In this document: one piece after another, positions 1 through 6,007 of the stretch
Position numbering within the stretch: position 1 is the first letter of the stretch
Layout of the letters: every line of letters begins with the position of its first letter
Source: Chloroflexota bacterium
Lineage (GTDB): Bacteria; Chloroflexota; Limnocylindria; Limnocylindrales; CSP1-4
Direction: 5' to 3'
Length of the DNA stretch: 6,509 nucleotides
Assembly: GCA_021786915.1 (NCBI GenBank)
Contig: JAJYMP010000235.1
Coordinates: 1 to 6,509, forward strand
Program-made: the position numbers and the translations under genes
The notes under the pieces: generated by a model
What the model saw: only the letters and a program-made list of their open reading frames with translations
What the model was told of the DNA's origin: nothing
Database searches by the model: none

Positions 1-1074
1 GGCGGGCTCGACGGGCGCGGCGGGTTCGGCCAGCCCCGCCACGAGTTCCACCTCCGGCGACGTCGCAATCGCCTCGGGCGCGACGGGTTCGGCGACCAGG
101 GTCAGCTCGGGCTCAGCCGGGAGGGGCTCGACGCCCGCTGCGATTGGCTCGGGAATCGGCTCCGGCTCGAGTTCGCTCGGGGCGGCGGTCGACGCCGGTT
201 CCGCCGCGACGGCGACGGCCGGAGCCTCCCCGGGCGCGGGCGCGGCGACGACGGGCTCCGGCGCGAGGACCGCCTCGGCAACAGGCTCGGGCGGCTCAGG
301 CGCGGCGAGGGGCTGCTCGATCGGCGTCGCGATGGAGACGGCTTCCGCAGGCTCGCCCTCCTGGGCCGCCAGTCCTGCTTCGTACGCCTCGATCGCGTGG
401 GCAAGACTCTCGCCGGGCTGCAGGCCGTGGAGTCGAGGCGCCGCCGGCGCCTCGACAGCGGCAGCTCCGACCGGCTCGGGCGCGCTGGCCACAGCTTCGA
501 CAGCCGCCGGCTCGGGTTCGAGCGCGACCGCCTCGACCGCCGCAGTCTCCGGCGGTGCGAGCACGACGTCCGGCTCAGGTGCCGCCACGTCAGCGTGCGT
601 CGCCTCCGCGGCACCGCGGCGCGGAAGATCCTCCTCCGGCCAGGCCGACACGCCGATGGTGTCATGCGGGGTCGCCGCGGGCGGTGCGGTCATCGCGGCC
701 AGGCGCTCGGCGATCGCCGCCGAATCGATCGCCTCGACGGGCTCGACGGGGACCGCGTCAGGTCGGGGAGAGCACGAGAGGCAGCGCCCCTCCTCGGTGT
801 TCCAGCAGTTGCTGCACGTGTACTGGCGGCAGGACAGGCAGAAGTTGAACGTCTTGTGGAAGGCGTCGAGCTGGAGCGCCGTCGCGGCGCGCTCCTCCTC
901 GCCCCGGGCGTCGGCCATGGCGACCGAGAGCGGGTCGTCGGACAGGACGAAGTTGCGCAGGCCCTTCGTCAGGGTGCGCGCACGCCCGAAGCGCGAGTTC
1001 TGGGGCCGTGCGGTCTCGAACGTGTAGCGAGTGCCGCACCGCTCGCAGAACGACTCGGTGAGGATCTCCGTCAT
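1..1074 (-). CDS. Zinc-ribbon-like protein with long Ala/Pro/Glu-rich tail (partial, C-terminus off the left edge)
   Basis: The frame is open without a stop from an ATG at 1074 to base 1, giving 358 residues with the C-terminus missing. The N-terminal ~101 residues look like a folded metal-binding module with four CxxC pairs: C10/C13, C79/C82, C87/C90 and C98/C101. That is enough for two zinc sites; the last three pairs are packed as FCLSC, TCSNC and RCLSC. From about residue 105 the chain becomes low-complexity, dominated by Ala, Pro, Glu and Val with recurring PEPV, EPEP and AVEAV units. It is broken by a more ordinary, probably helical island at about 219-242 (GESLAHAIEAYEAGL). The ATG is preceded by GGAG about 11 bases upstream, and a TATACT -10-like box lies further up. 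No signal peptide or membrane helix is visible, so it is probably cytoplasmic. I do not recognise a characterised family. Similar zinc-ribbon N-termini occur in uncharacterised high-GC bacterial proteins, but that is memory, not a search. It is divergent from the wall-synthesis cluster. The coding call is firm; the function is unknown. Confidence 0.85.
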   Translation of the reverse strand, partial: MTEILTESFCERCGTRYTFETARPQNSRFGRARTLTKGLRNFVLSDDPLSVAMADARGEEERAATALQLDAFHKTFNFCLSCRQYTCSNCWNTEEGRCLSCSPRPDAVPVEPVEAIDSAAIAERLAAMTAPPAATPHDTIGVSAWPEEDLPRRGAAEATHADVAAPEPDVVLAPPETAAVEAVALEPEPAAVEAVASAPEPVGAAAVEAPAAPRLHGLQPGESLAHAIEAYEAGLAAQEGEPAEAVSIATPIEQPLAAPEPPEPVAEAVLAPEPVVAAPAPGEAPAVAVAAEPASTAAPSELEPEPIPEPIAAGVEPLPAEPELTLVAEPVAPEAIATSPEVELVAGLAEPAAPVEPA

Positions 1075-1129
1075 GTGCCCCCGGTCTCCGCCGCTGGACG
1101 CACCCGACGCACAGCCGGGCAGGGTCCAG

Positions 1130-1135
1130 AGTATA
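1130..1135 (-). promoter_or_regulatory. -10 box TATACT for the zinc-ribbon gene
   Basis: Read on the minus strand this is TATACT, one base from the sigma-70 consensus TATAAT and striking in such GC-rich DNA. It would place the transcript start near 1123 and leave a leader of roughly 50 bases before the ATG at 1074. At 17-18 bases spacing the -35 position reads AGGGCT or GAGGGC, so the -35 element is weak or not recognised. Confidence 0.5.
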
Positions 1136-1222
1136 GCCAGCGTGGCCTGGCGAGCCCTCCCTCGAGGTACCGCTGGACCACTGACAATGGTTCGGCCCCG
1201 TTCGGGCTACCCCGGCTGGCTC

Positions 1223-1231
1223 TGGTACGGT
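1223..1231 (+). promoter_or_regulatory. fhaA: Extended -10 element (TGG-TACGGT) for fhaA
   Basis: TGN directly precedes a TANNNT hexamer (TACGGT, 1226-1231), the extended -10 arrangement that can work without a -35 box. The hexamer ends 10 bases before the fhaA ATG at 1242, so a transcript starting at about 1238-1242 would have almost no leader. No Shine-Dalgarno sequence is visible upstream of this ATG, which fits leaderless or near-leaderless translation. This is a prediction from motif spacing only. Confidence 0.4.
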
Positions 1232-1241
1232 TGCCGATGCC

Positions 1242-2207
1242 ATGGTTGCCGTCGCTGACCTCGAACGCCTCCTCGAGCGTGTGTTCGAGCGGACCTCCGC
1301 CCGGTTGTTCCGGTCGCGCCTCCAGGCCGTTCAGGTGGAGCGCCGCGTAGAGCGCGCGATGGAGGCGGGCCGGACGGGTCGCGGCGCCTCGACCACCGTA
1401 CCCCACCGGTACCGCGTCCGGCTCCACCCCTCCGATCTCGACGACCTCGCCCGCCGGTCCGGCGGCTTCGAGGCGCTCGCTGTGTGGTTGGCGGACCAGG
1501 CGCTGGCGTTCGCGAGACTGCACGCCTACCACTTGGCCGCACGGCCGATGGTCAGCGTGGTCGCCGACCCGTCCGTTGAGCTCGGCCGGGTGGAGGTCGA
1601 TGCGAGCGATGGCGCGGCCCGGTCGACGGCGGCGCCCGACGGACCGGTGGATGACGCGCCTCTGCTCTTCGCTGCACCGCATGCCGTTGCACCCGCACCG
1701 GTGGACGAGCCGGCGCCCACTGGTCCAGGGCCTGAGGCGGCGCCCGCGCCGCCTCCCGTGTCGTTCGAGGAGGCGTGGCCGCCGCTCGCGGCTTCGATAG
1801 CCGATCCCGTGCCGGTGGACACGCCAGCGTTCGCGCCCCAGCCCGCGCTCGATCACGGGCTCCGGGCCGGCGATCGGCCGTACGCCGTGCGACCCGCGCC
1901 GCCGCCCCCCAGCCGCGCCCTGCTGCGAGTCCTGGAGCCCGGCCGCCGGGAGCGCGAGGTCCGCGTCGAGGGCGAGCCGCTCACCCTGGGCCGGGCGCCC
2001 GACAACGGGCTCGTCATCGCCGACAGCCGCGTCTCGCGGCACCATGGCCGCTTCCAGGCCCGACACGGCACGCTGGTGTACACGGACCTCGGCAGCACCA
2101 ACGGCACCCGGGTGAACGGGATCCGCGTCGACGAGATCGTCCTCGGCCCCGGCGACCGCCTCCAGATCGGCGACGTCGTCGTGGTTGTCGAGCAGCTGCC
2201 CCGCTGA
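1242..2207 (+). CDS. fhaA: FhaA-like protein: DUF3662 N-terminal domain plus C-terminal FHA phosphothreonine-binding domain
   Basis: The protein has 321 residues. Residues 1-~120 match the DUF3662 (FhaA N-terminal) type: an amphipathic, Arg/Glu-rich helix set opening with LERLLERVFERTSARLFRS. A Pro/Ala-rich disordered linker covers ~125-225, and an FHA domain covers ~228-321. Hallmark FHA residues are all present: G250-R251, S265-R266-x-H268, and GSTNG at 284-288 followed by TRVNG. FHA domains bind phosphothreonine peptides. In mycobacteria FhaA is a cytoplasmic adaptor at the pole and septum that binds the phosphorylated pseudokinase domain of MviN and tunes peptidoglycan precursor flow. Position as first gene of an fhaA-fhaB-rodA-pbpA run supports the same role. 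The stop is 2 bases before the fhaB start. The ATG at 1242 is chosen because the DUF3662 homology begins there; another ATG at 1237 is out of frame. There is no visible ribosome-binding site. Identification of the domains is confident; partner proteins in this organism are inferred. Confidence 0.9.
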   Translation: MVAVADLERLLERVFERTSARLFRSRLQAVQVERRVERAMEAGRTGRGASTTVPHRYRVRLHPSDLDDLARRSGGFEALAVWLADQALAFARLHAYHLAARPMVSVVADPSVELGRVEVDASDGAARSTAAPDGPVDDAPLLFAAPHAVAPAPVDEPAPTGPGPEAAPAPPPVSFEEAWPPLAASIADPVPVDTPAFAPQPALDHGLRAGDRPYAVRPAPPPPSRALLRVLEPGRREREVRVEGEPLTLGRAPDNGLVIADSRVSRHHGRFQARHGTLVYTDLGSTNGTRVNGIRVDEIVLGPGDRLQIGDVVVVVEQLPR

Positions 2208-2209
2208 CC

Positions 2210-2644
2210 GTGGACGGCTTCGTCCTGGCGCTCTGGGTCCTGCGCCTGCTGTTCCTCGGGCTGATCTACCTCTTCCTGTTCGCGGTGGCCAGGGTCCTGC
2301 TCCGCGACCTCCGCACCGCCGCTCGCGGGCCGGTCGAGCTGGGGCGCCTGGTCGTGCTGGCCTCGCCGCGCGGTGAGCCAGCGCCCGGCGCCTCGTATCC
2401 GCTCGACGCGGTCACCACGCTGGGGCGCGACCTCACGAACACCGTGATCGTGGACGACCCGTTCGCGTCGACCGAGCACGCGGTCCTGACGTTCCGGGGC
2501 CGGGTCTGGTACGTGGAGGACCGCGGCAGCACCAACGGCACCTACGTGAACGGCGTGCTGGCGGCAGGGCCGACCGCGCTCGGGTTCGGCGACCAGCTGC
2601 AGATCGGCGAGGTGCGCTTCCGCCTCGACCGGGGCCGCTCGTGA
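2210..2644 (+). CDS. fhaB: FhaB-like membrane-anchored FHA domain protein
   Basis: GTG start, 144 residues. A hydrophobic helix at about 4-30 anchors the protein in the membrane, followed by the basic stretch LLRDLRTAARG, so the FHA domain faces the cytoplasm. The FHA domain covers about 46-140, with G72-R73, S87-T88-E89-H90 and GSTNG at 106-110 followed by TYVNG. The STxH form, with Thr where most FHA domains have Arg, is also seen in mycobacterial FhaB (FipA), as are the small size and N-terminal helix. Mycobacterial FhaB links phosphothreonine signalling to the divisome (FtsZ-FtsQ). The start lies 2 bases after the fhaA stop. The frame is open far upstream through fhaA, but everything before 2210 is out-of-frame fhaA sequence, and the start here puts the membrane helix right at the N-terminus. 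The stop overlaps the rodA start in GTGA. No Shine-Dalgarno is seen, so coupled translation is likely. Gene identity is firm; exact function is inferred. Confidence 0.88.
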   Translation: MDGFVLALWVLRLLFLGLIYLFLFAVARVLLRDLRTAARGPVELGRLVVLASPRGEPAPGASYPLDAVTTLGRDLTNTVIVDDPFASTEHAVLTFRGRVWYVEDRGSTNGTYVNGVLAAGPTALGFGDQLQIGEVRFRLDRGRS

Positions 2645-4101
2645 GCGCGCTTGCGCAGGCGCGCCCGACGGCGAGGCAGCTGCCTCGGATCCGGCCGCGC
2701 GCCCGCCCCGTCGAGTTCGGCCTGCTGGCCATCGTGGCCATGGCGCTCCTCGTCGGCGGGGCATCGCTGGGGGCGACCGAGCACTGGCTCAAGGCGCAGG
2801 CCGGCGGCGAGAAGCTGGGCGCGTTCGGGTTCGCCCCGCCCGATCCCCGCGGGCTGGGCGTCTATCTCGGGGCGCTCCTCGTCGTCCACATCGTGTTCGT
2901 GCTCGCCGGGCGCCGCACCGACCAGGTCCTGCTGCCTGCCGTCGCGATGCTGGGCGGCATCGGCCTGCTCCTCATGCAGCGGCTGCCGCAGGACCTCGTC
3001 ACGCAGTCGCTGGGGTCGTTCGAGCTGCGCCTCGGCCAGCTCCAGCTGCTGTGGCTGCTGATCTCGCTCTCCGTGATCACGACGCTGGCGCTGCTGGTGC
3101 GCTCGGACCACTGGCTCCGAGCCTACAAGTACACCTGGGCGGCGGCGGGCGTCGCGCTGCTGGCGATGACGTTCGTGTTCGGCACGGACGTGAACGGGGA
3201 GCGGCTGACGCTCTCGATCGGGCCAGTCAGCGGGCAGCCGTCCGAGCTGCTCAAGGTGATCCTGGTCGTGTTCCTCGCGGCCTACCTCTCGGAGAACCGC
3301 TCACTGCTGGCCGAGGAGAGCACCAGGATCGGCCCGCTGCGCCTGCCGCCCATCCCGTACCTCGCTCCGATGGTGGCCATGTGGGCCATCGCGCTGGGCG
3401 TCGTCGTGGTCCAGGGCGACCTCGGCGCCGCCCTCCTGTTCTTCGCCGTGTTCCTGGCCCTGCTGTTCGTGGCCACCGGGCGCCTGTCGTTCGTGGTCGG
3501 CGGGATGATCCTGTTCCTCGCCGGCTCGTTCGTGCTGTACCAGCTGTTCGGCCACGTCCAGCAGCGCGTCGACAACTGGCTCGACCCGTTCCGCGACCCC
3601 CTGGGCAGCGGCTTCCAGACCGTCCAGGCGCTGTACGCCTTCGCCCGCGGCGGGCTGCTGGGCGTGGGGCTGGGTGCGGGCCTGCCGACGATCGCCGGCC
3701 ACCTGCCCGTGCCGGCCGTCCACACCGACTACCCGCTCGCGGCGCTCGGCGAGGAGCTGGGCCTCGTGGGCCTGCTCGCGATCTTCGGGCTGTACCTGGT
3801 GATCGTGGAGCGCGGGCTGCGGATCGCGGCGACCGCCCAGGACGAGTTCCGGGCGCTGCTCGCGGCCGGGCTCTCGCTGGTGATCGGGATCCAGGCGTTC
3901 ATCATCGCGGCCGGCAACCTCAAGCTCATCCCGCTGACCGGGATCACGCTGCCGCTCATCTCGTACGGCGGGTCGTCGCTGCTCGCCAACGCGCTCGCGG
4001 TGGGGCTGCTGCTGGCGCTCTCCGACCGCGGGGCCGTGCCGCCGCCCCCGCCGAAACGGCGACGCCGGTTCGGCCTGCCGGGGCGGAGGAGGGCGCGATG
4101 A
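2641..4101 (+). CDS. rodA: SEDS-family peptidoglycan glycosyltransferase (RodA/FtsW)
   Basis: GTG start, 486 residues, polytopic membrane protein with many hydrophobic segments, starting at about 25-45, 72-90, 97-113 and 135-153. SEDS proteins polymerise lipid II into glycan strands outside the membrane, working with a class B PBP. Family hallmarks seen: QPSELLK (199-205), QGDLGAAL (258-265, usually QPDLG), a WLDPFRDPLGSGFQTVQAL loop (313-331), HTDYPLAALGEELG (361-374) and the C-terminal PLTGITLPLISYGGSS (431-446). D363 in the HTD motif corresponds to the conserved extracytoplasmic Asp thought to be catalytic. The tail (466-486) is a run of prolines followed by many arginines, presumably cytoplasmic. 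The start codon overlaps the fhaB stop by 4 bases and the stop overlaps the pbpA start by 4 bases, so the genes are translationally coupled. I call it RodA rather than FtsW because of the fhaB-rodA-pbpA order known from mycobacteria; the sequence itself does not cleanly separate the two. Confidence 0.94.
   Translation: MSALAQARPTARQLPRIRPRARPVEFGLLAIVAMALLVGGASLGATEHWLKAQAGGEKLGAFGFAPPDPRGLGVYLGALLVVHIVFVLAGRRTDQVLLPAVAMLGGIGLLLMQRLPQDLVTQSLGSFELRLGQLQLLWLLISLSVITTLALLVRSDHWLRAYKYTWAAAGVALLAMTFVFGTDVNGERLTLSIGPVSGQPSELLKVILVVFLAAYLSENRSLLAEESTRIGPLRLPPIPYLAPMVAMWAIALGVVVVQGDLGAALLFFAVFLALLFVATGRLSFVVGGMILFLAGSFVLYQLFGHVQQRVDNWLDPFRDPLGSGFQTVQALYAFARGGLLGVGLGAGLPTIAGHLPVPAVHTDYPLAALGEELGLVGLLAIFGLYLVIVERGLRIAATAQDEFRALLAAGLSLVIGIQAFIIAAGNLKLIPLTGITLPLISYGGSSLLANALAVGLLLALSDRGAVPPPPPKRRRRFGLPGRRRAR
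4085..4093 (+). promoter_or_regulatory. pbpA: Strong Shine-Dalgarno for pbpA inside the rodA 3' end
   Basis: GGAGGAGGG lies at 4085-4093, with its first GGAGG ending 8 bases before the ATG at 4098. It fixes the pbpA start at 4098 although the same frame is open far upstream inside rodA. The site also encodes the Arg-Arg-rich end of RodA, so it serves two roles. Confidence 0.75.
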
Positions 4102-5726
4102 CGGCCGAGCCCCCGACCCCGCGCGAGCCTTGGGACGAGGACGAGGGCCGGGGGTGGGCGCTCGACGACGCCGAGGGCCGCGAGCCCTCGCCGGTGGAGA
4201 CCTCCGGCTGGTCGACGACGCCCGGCTCCTCCGCCCGCGGCGCCCGGCCAGTCGGCGCCAACATCGTCCGGACCGGGATCGCGCTGGTGCTGGCCTTCGC
4301 GGTCCTCGCCGCAGGCGCGGGCTGGTGGCAGGTCATCGAGGCGCAGCGGCTCTCGACCCGGGCGGACAACCCGTCGGTCATCGCCGCCGCCCGGCGGACC
4401 CTGCGGGGCACGATCGTCGACCGCAACGGCACCTGGCTCGCGCGCAGCGTGCGCGACAAGAACGGCGAGGCGCAGCGCCAGTACCGCGATCCCAGCGTGA
4501 GCGACGTGGTGGGCTATGCGTCCGCCCAGTTCGGCACGGCCGGCCTCGAGCGCGCCTACAACGCGCAGCTGCTCGGGCTGACCACCGGCGACCCCTTGGC
4601 CGGTCTGACCGGCAAGCTGTTCCCCAATGCCAACCAGGTGCTGGGCCTCCAGCTGTCGCTCGACCTGCGGCTCCAGCGCGCTGCCGTGGCCGGCCTCGGG
4701 ACCGACCGCGGCGCGGTCGTGATGCTCGACCCGACGACGGGCGAGGTGCTGGCCCTCGCGTCGACCCCCACGTTCAACGCATCCGCCATCGCCAATCCTG
4801 CGACCGCGGCCGCCACGATGAAGGCGCTCCAGGCCAACAAGGACTTGCCGCTGCTCCCGCGCGCCACGCTGGGCCAGTACGTGCCCGGAAGCGTACTCAA
4901 GATCGTCACCGCGATCGCCGGGCTCGACAGCGGCGCCATCACCCCGTCCACGACCTACCCGCAGCAGCCCGCGGCGGAGAAGGCCGGGCTCCTCGTGGAC
5001 GGTTTCCGGATCACGGACGGCCACCACCCCCAGACCGACGGCCGTGCGCTCGACCTCTACGGCGCCACCGAGGTGAGCTGCAACATCTGGTACGCCCTGA
5101 CGGGCATCCAGATCGGTGGCGCGCGGTTCGTTGCGGAGGCGTCGAAGCTGGGCTTCGGGCAGCCCCTCCCGTTCGACCTGCCCACCGCGCCCAGCCGGCT
5201 CACCAATGGGCAGGGCCCGGCGCCCGGTGGGTTCGCCGACGACGCCGAGCTCGCATCCGCGGCGTTCGGGCAGGGCGAGGCGGTCGTGACGCCGCTGCAG
5301 ATGGCGCTGGTGGCGGGCGTGGTCGCCGACGACGGCTGGCTGATGAAGCCCCACCTCGTGACGGCGCTCACCGGAACCTCGTCCGGCGCCAGGACGATCG
5401 GCCCCGACACCTGGCGCCGGGTGCTCTCGTCCGAGGACGCGGGGGCGATCAAGCAGGCGATGGAGCAGGCGGTCGAGGGCGACCTTGGGCGGCTGTTCAC
5501 CACTGGCGCGGCCGTGCCCGGGATCCCCACCGCCGGCAAGTCCGGAACGGCGCAGCTCGGCGGGACCGGCGAGCCGAACTCGTGGTTCATCGGATTCGCG
5601 CCGGTGGACCACCCGAAGGTCGCCATCGCGGTGGTCGTGGAGCAGGGCGGCAGGGGCGGGGAACGGGCGGCGCCGCTGGCCGGGAATCTGCTCGCCCAGT
5701 ACTTCGCGCTGTACGGGCGCCCGTAG
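4098..5726 (+). CDS. pbpA: Class B penicillin-binding protein, peptidoglycan D,D-transpeptidase (PbpA type)
   Basis: The protein has 542 residues. It cross-links glycan strands made by the partner SEDS protein RodA, acting outside the membrane. Order of parts: a 55-residue acidic, Pro/Trp-containing cytoplasmic tail; a membrane helix at about 56-77; a short pedestal with the motif RGTIVDRNG (103-111); and the transpeptidase domain at about 200-540. The three penicillin-binding motifs are complete: nucleophile S265-V-L-K268 (more often STFK), S327-C-N329, and K481-S-G-T484 (more often KTGT). The short pedestal and overall size fit mycobacterial PbpA (about 490 residues) rather than the larger FtsI types; the extra length is mainly the N-terminal tail. 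The ATG at 4098 overlaps the rodA stop in ATGA and has a strong Shine-Dalgarno. The open frame upstream of it runs through rodA out of frame and is not coding. The stop TAG lies within a 14-base palindrome. The protein should be penicillin-binding and active, since no catalytic residue is missing. Confidence 0.95.
   Translation: MTAEPPTPREPWDEDEGRGWALDDAEGREPSPVETSGWSTTPGSSARGARPVGANIVRTGIALVLAFAVLAAGAGWWQVIEAQRLSTRADNPSVIAAARRTLRGTIVDRNGTWLARSVRDKNGEAQRQYRDPSVSDVVGYASAQFGTAGLERAYNAQLLGLTTGDPLAGLTGKLFPNANQVLGLQLSLDLRLQRAAVAGLGTDRGAVVMLDPTTGEVLALASTPTFNASAIANPATAAATMKALQANKDLPLLPRATLGQYVPGSVLKIVTAIAGLDSGAITPSTTYPQQPAAEKAGLLVDGFRITDGHHPQTDGRALDLYGATEVSCNIWYALTGIQIGGARFVAEASKLGFGQPLPFDLPTAPSRLTNGQGPAPGGFADDAELASAAFGQGEAVVTPLQMALVAGVVADDGWLMKPHLVTALTGTSSGARTIGPDTWRRVLSSEDAGAIKQAMEQAVEGDLGRLFTTGAAVPGIPTAGKSGTAQLGGTGEPNSWFIGFAPVDHPKVAIAVVVEQGGRGGERAAPLAGNLLAQYFALYGRP
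5712..5725. repeat. Perfect 14-base palindrome overlapping the pbpA stop codon
   Basis: TACGGGCGCCCGTA is its own reverse complement. It covers the last codons of pbpA and two bases of the TAG stop, and ends 22 bases before the -10-like hexamer of the next gene. As DNA it could be a dimeric regulator site near -45 to -60 of the small membrane protein promoter. As RNA it gives only a 5-bp stem with a GCGC loop and no T-run, so it is a poor terminator. The regulatory role is inference. Confidence 0.4.
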
Positions 5727-5747
5727 GCGCGGGCTTGAGCGGGCCTG

Positions 5748-5753
5748 TAGGCT
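5748..5753 (+). promoter_or_regulatory. -10 element (TAGGCT) spaced for leaderless start of the small membrane protein
   Basis: TAGGCT fits TANNNT and ends exactly 6 bases before the GTG at 5760, the spacing typical of leaderless promoters in which the first transcribed base is the first base of the start codon. No Shine-Dalgarno lies in between. The hexamer sits in the loop of a short inverted repeat (CGGGCC 5740-5745 and GGCCCG 5755-5760). No -35 box is evident. Confidence 0.45.
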
Positions 5754-5759
5754 GGGCCC

Positions 5760-5990
5760 GTGGATGATCTCCCGAATCCTCCCGGGGAGCCGGACCGGTC
5801 TGCAGCGGCCCGTCGGCGGCCCCTGCTCGAGCGGATCGGCATGGCCGCGGTCGCGCTCGTGATGGCCGGCCTGTTCGCGGTGGTCGCCGCCGCCTCGTTC
5901 GCGGGCGGCGAGGCGTTCCTGGCCGCGATGGCCGCGATCGGCTGCCTGATGGTGCTCTGGGTCGGGGCGCTGACACTGTTCCGCGGCTGA
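5760..5990 (+). CDS. Small two-helix membrane protein of unknown function
   Basis: GTG start, 76 residues. Residues 1-24 are polar, with prolines and an Arg-rich patch ([10 protein letters not shown]), probably cytoplasmic by the positive-inside rule. Two hydrophobic helices follow at about 27-47 and 52-73, separated by a short SFAGGEAF turn, and the chain ends in FRG, so both ends probably face the cytoplasm. It has no catalytic motif, no signal peptidase site and no family I recognise. It lies 33 bases after pbpA, on the same strand, with what looks like its own leaderless promoter, so it may be expressed both from the cluster and independently. A role near the wall synthase is only suggested by location. 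Third-position GC bias matches the neighbours, which supports real coding; a homologue search would be the decisive test. A competing rightward frame at 5485-5862 overlaps pbpA and is a shadow. Confidence 0.72.
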   Translation: MDDLPNPPGEPDRSAAARRRPLLERIGMAAVALVMAGLFAVVAAASFAGGEAFLAAMAAIGCLMVLWVGALTLFRG

Positions 5991-6007
5991 GCGGGCCACC
6001 GCCGCGG
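5981..6007 (+). terminator. GC-rich hairpin at the end of the small membrane protein gene, terminator-like but without a U-tract
   Basis: CCGCGGC (5981-5987) and GCCGCGG (6001-6007) form a perfect 7-bp stem around a 13-base loop that contains the TGA stop. No run of T follows, so it is not a canonical intrinsic terminator. It may act as a weak terminator, stabilise the 3' end, or be chance in GC-rich DNA. Confidence 0.3.

Larger units (their letters stand above)
1075..1241. promoter_or_regulatory. Divergent intergenic promoter region between the zinc-ribbon gene and fhaA
   Basis: This 167-base gap separates two divergently transcribed genes and so should hold both promoters. A TATACT box is visible for the leftward gene and an extended -10 (TGG-TACGGT) for the rightward gene; each is listed separately. 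A short inverted repeat, GCCAG at 1136-1140 and CTGGC at 1147-1151, lies directly upstream of the leftward -10 box, inside its likely -35/-10 spacer, where a repressor could bind; this is inference. No convincing TTGACA -35 box is seen for either direction. Confidence 0.55.

Noticed and set aside
219..540. CRISPR-like or tandem repeat array in the GC-rich left region
   Set aside because: The repetition is imperfect and follows the codon period of a low-complexity protein tail; there are no regular spacers.
1223..1239. ATG at 1237 as an alternative fhaA start
   Set aside because: It is out of frame with the DUF3662 domain; only the ATG at 1242 is in frame.
397..1350. Plus-strand open frame of 317 codons over the zinc-ribbon gene and the fhaA start
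   Set aside because: The minus strand encodes four ordered CxxC pairs over the same bases, and this frame runs across the divergent promoter region; its translation is compositional noise.
1071..2066. Minus-strand open frame opposite fhaA
   Set aside because: The plus strand carries clear DUF3662 and FHA motifs; the antisense translation has none.
1775..2209. N-terminal extension of fhaB beginning inside fhaA
   Set aside because: The added residues are Arg/Pro-rich out-of-frame fhaA sequence and would bury the membrane anchor; the GTG at 2210 gives the normal FhaB length and topology.
3051..4097. Open frame upstream of the pbpA start, making an apparent 891-residue protein
   Set aside because: It runs through rodA in a different frame; the Arg/Pro/Gly-rich translation resembles no protein. 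The strong Shine-Dalgarno and ATGA overlap place the start at 4098.
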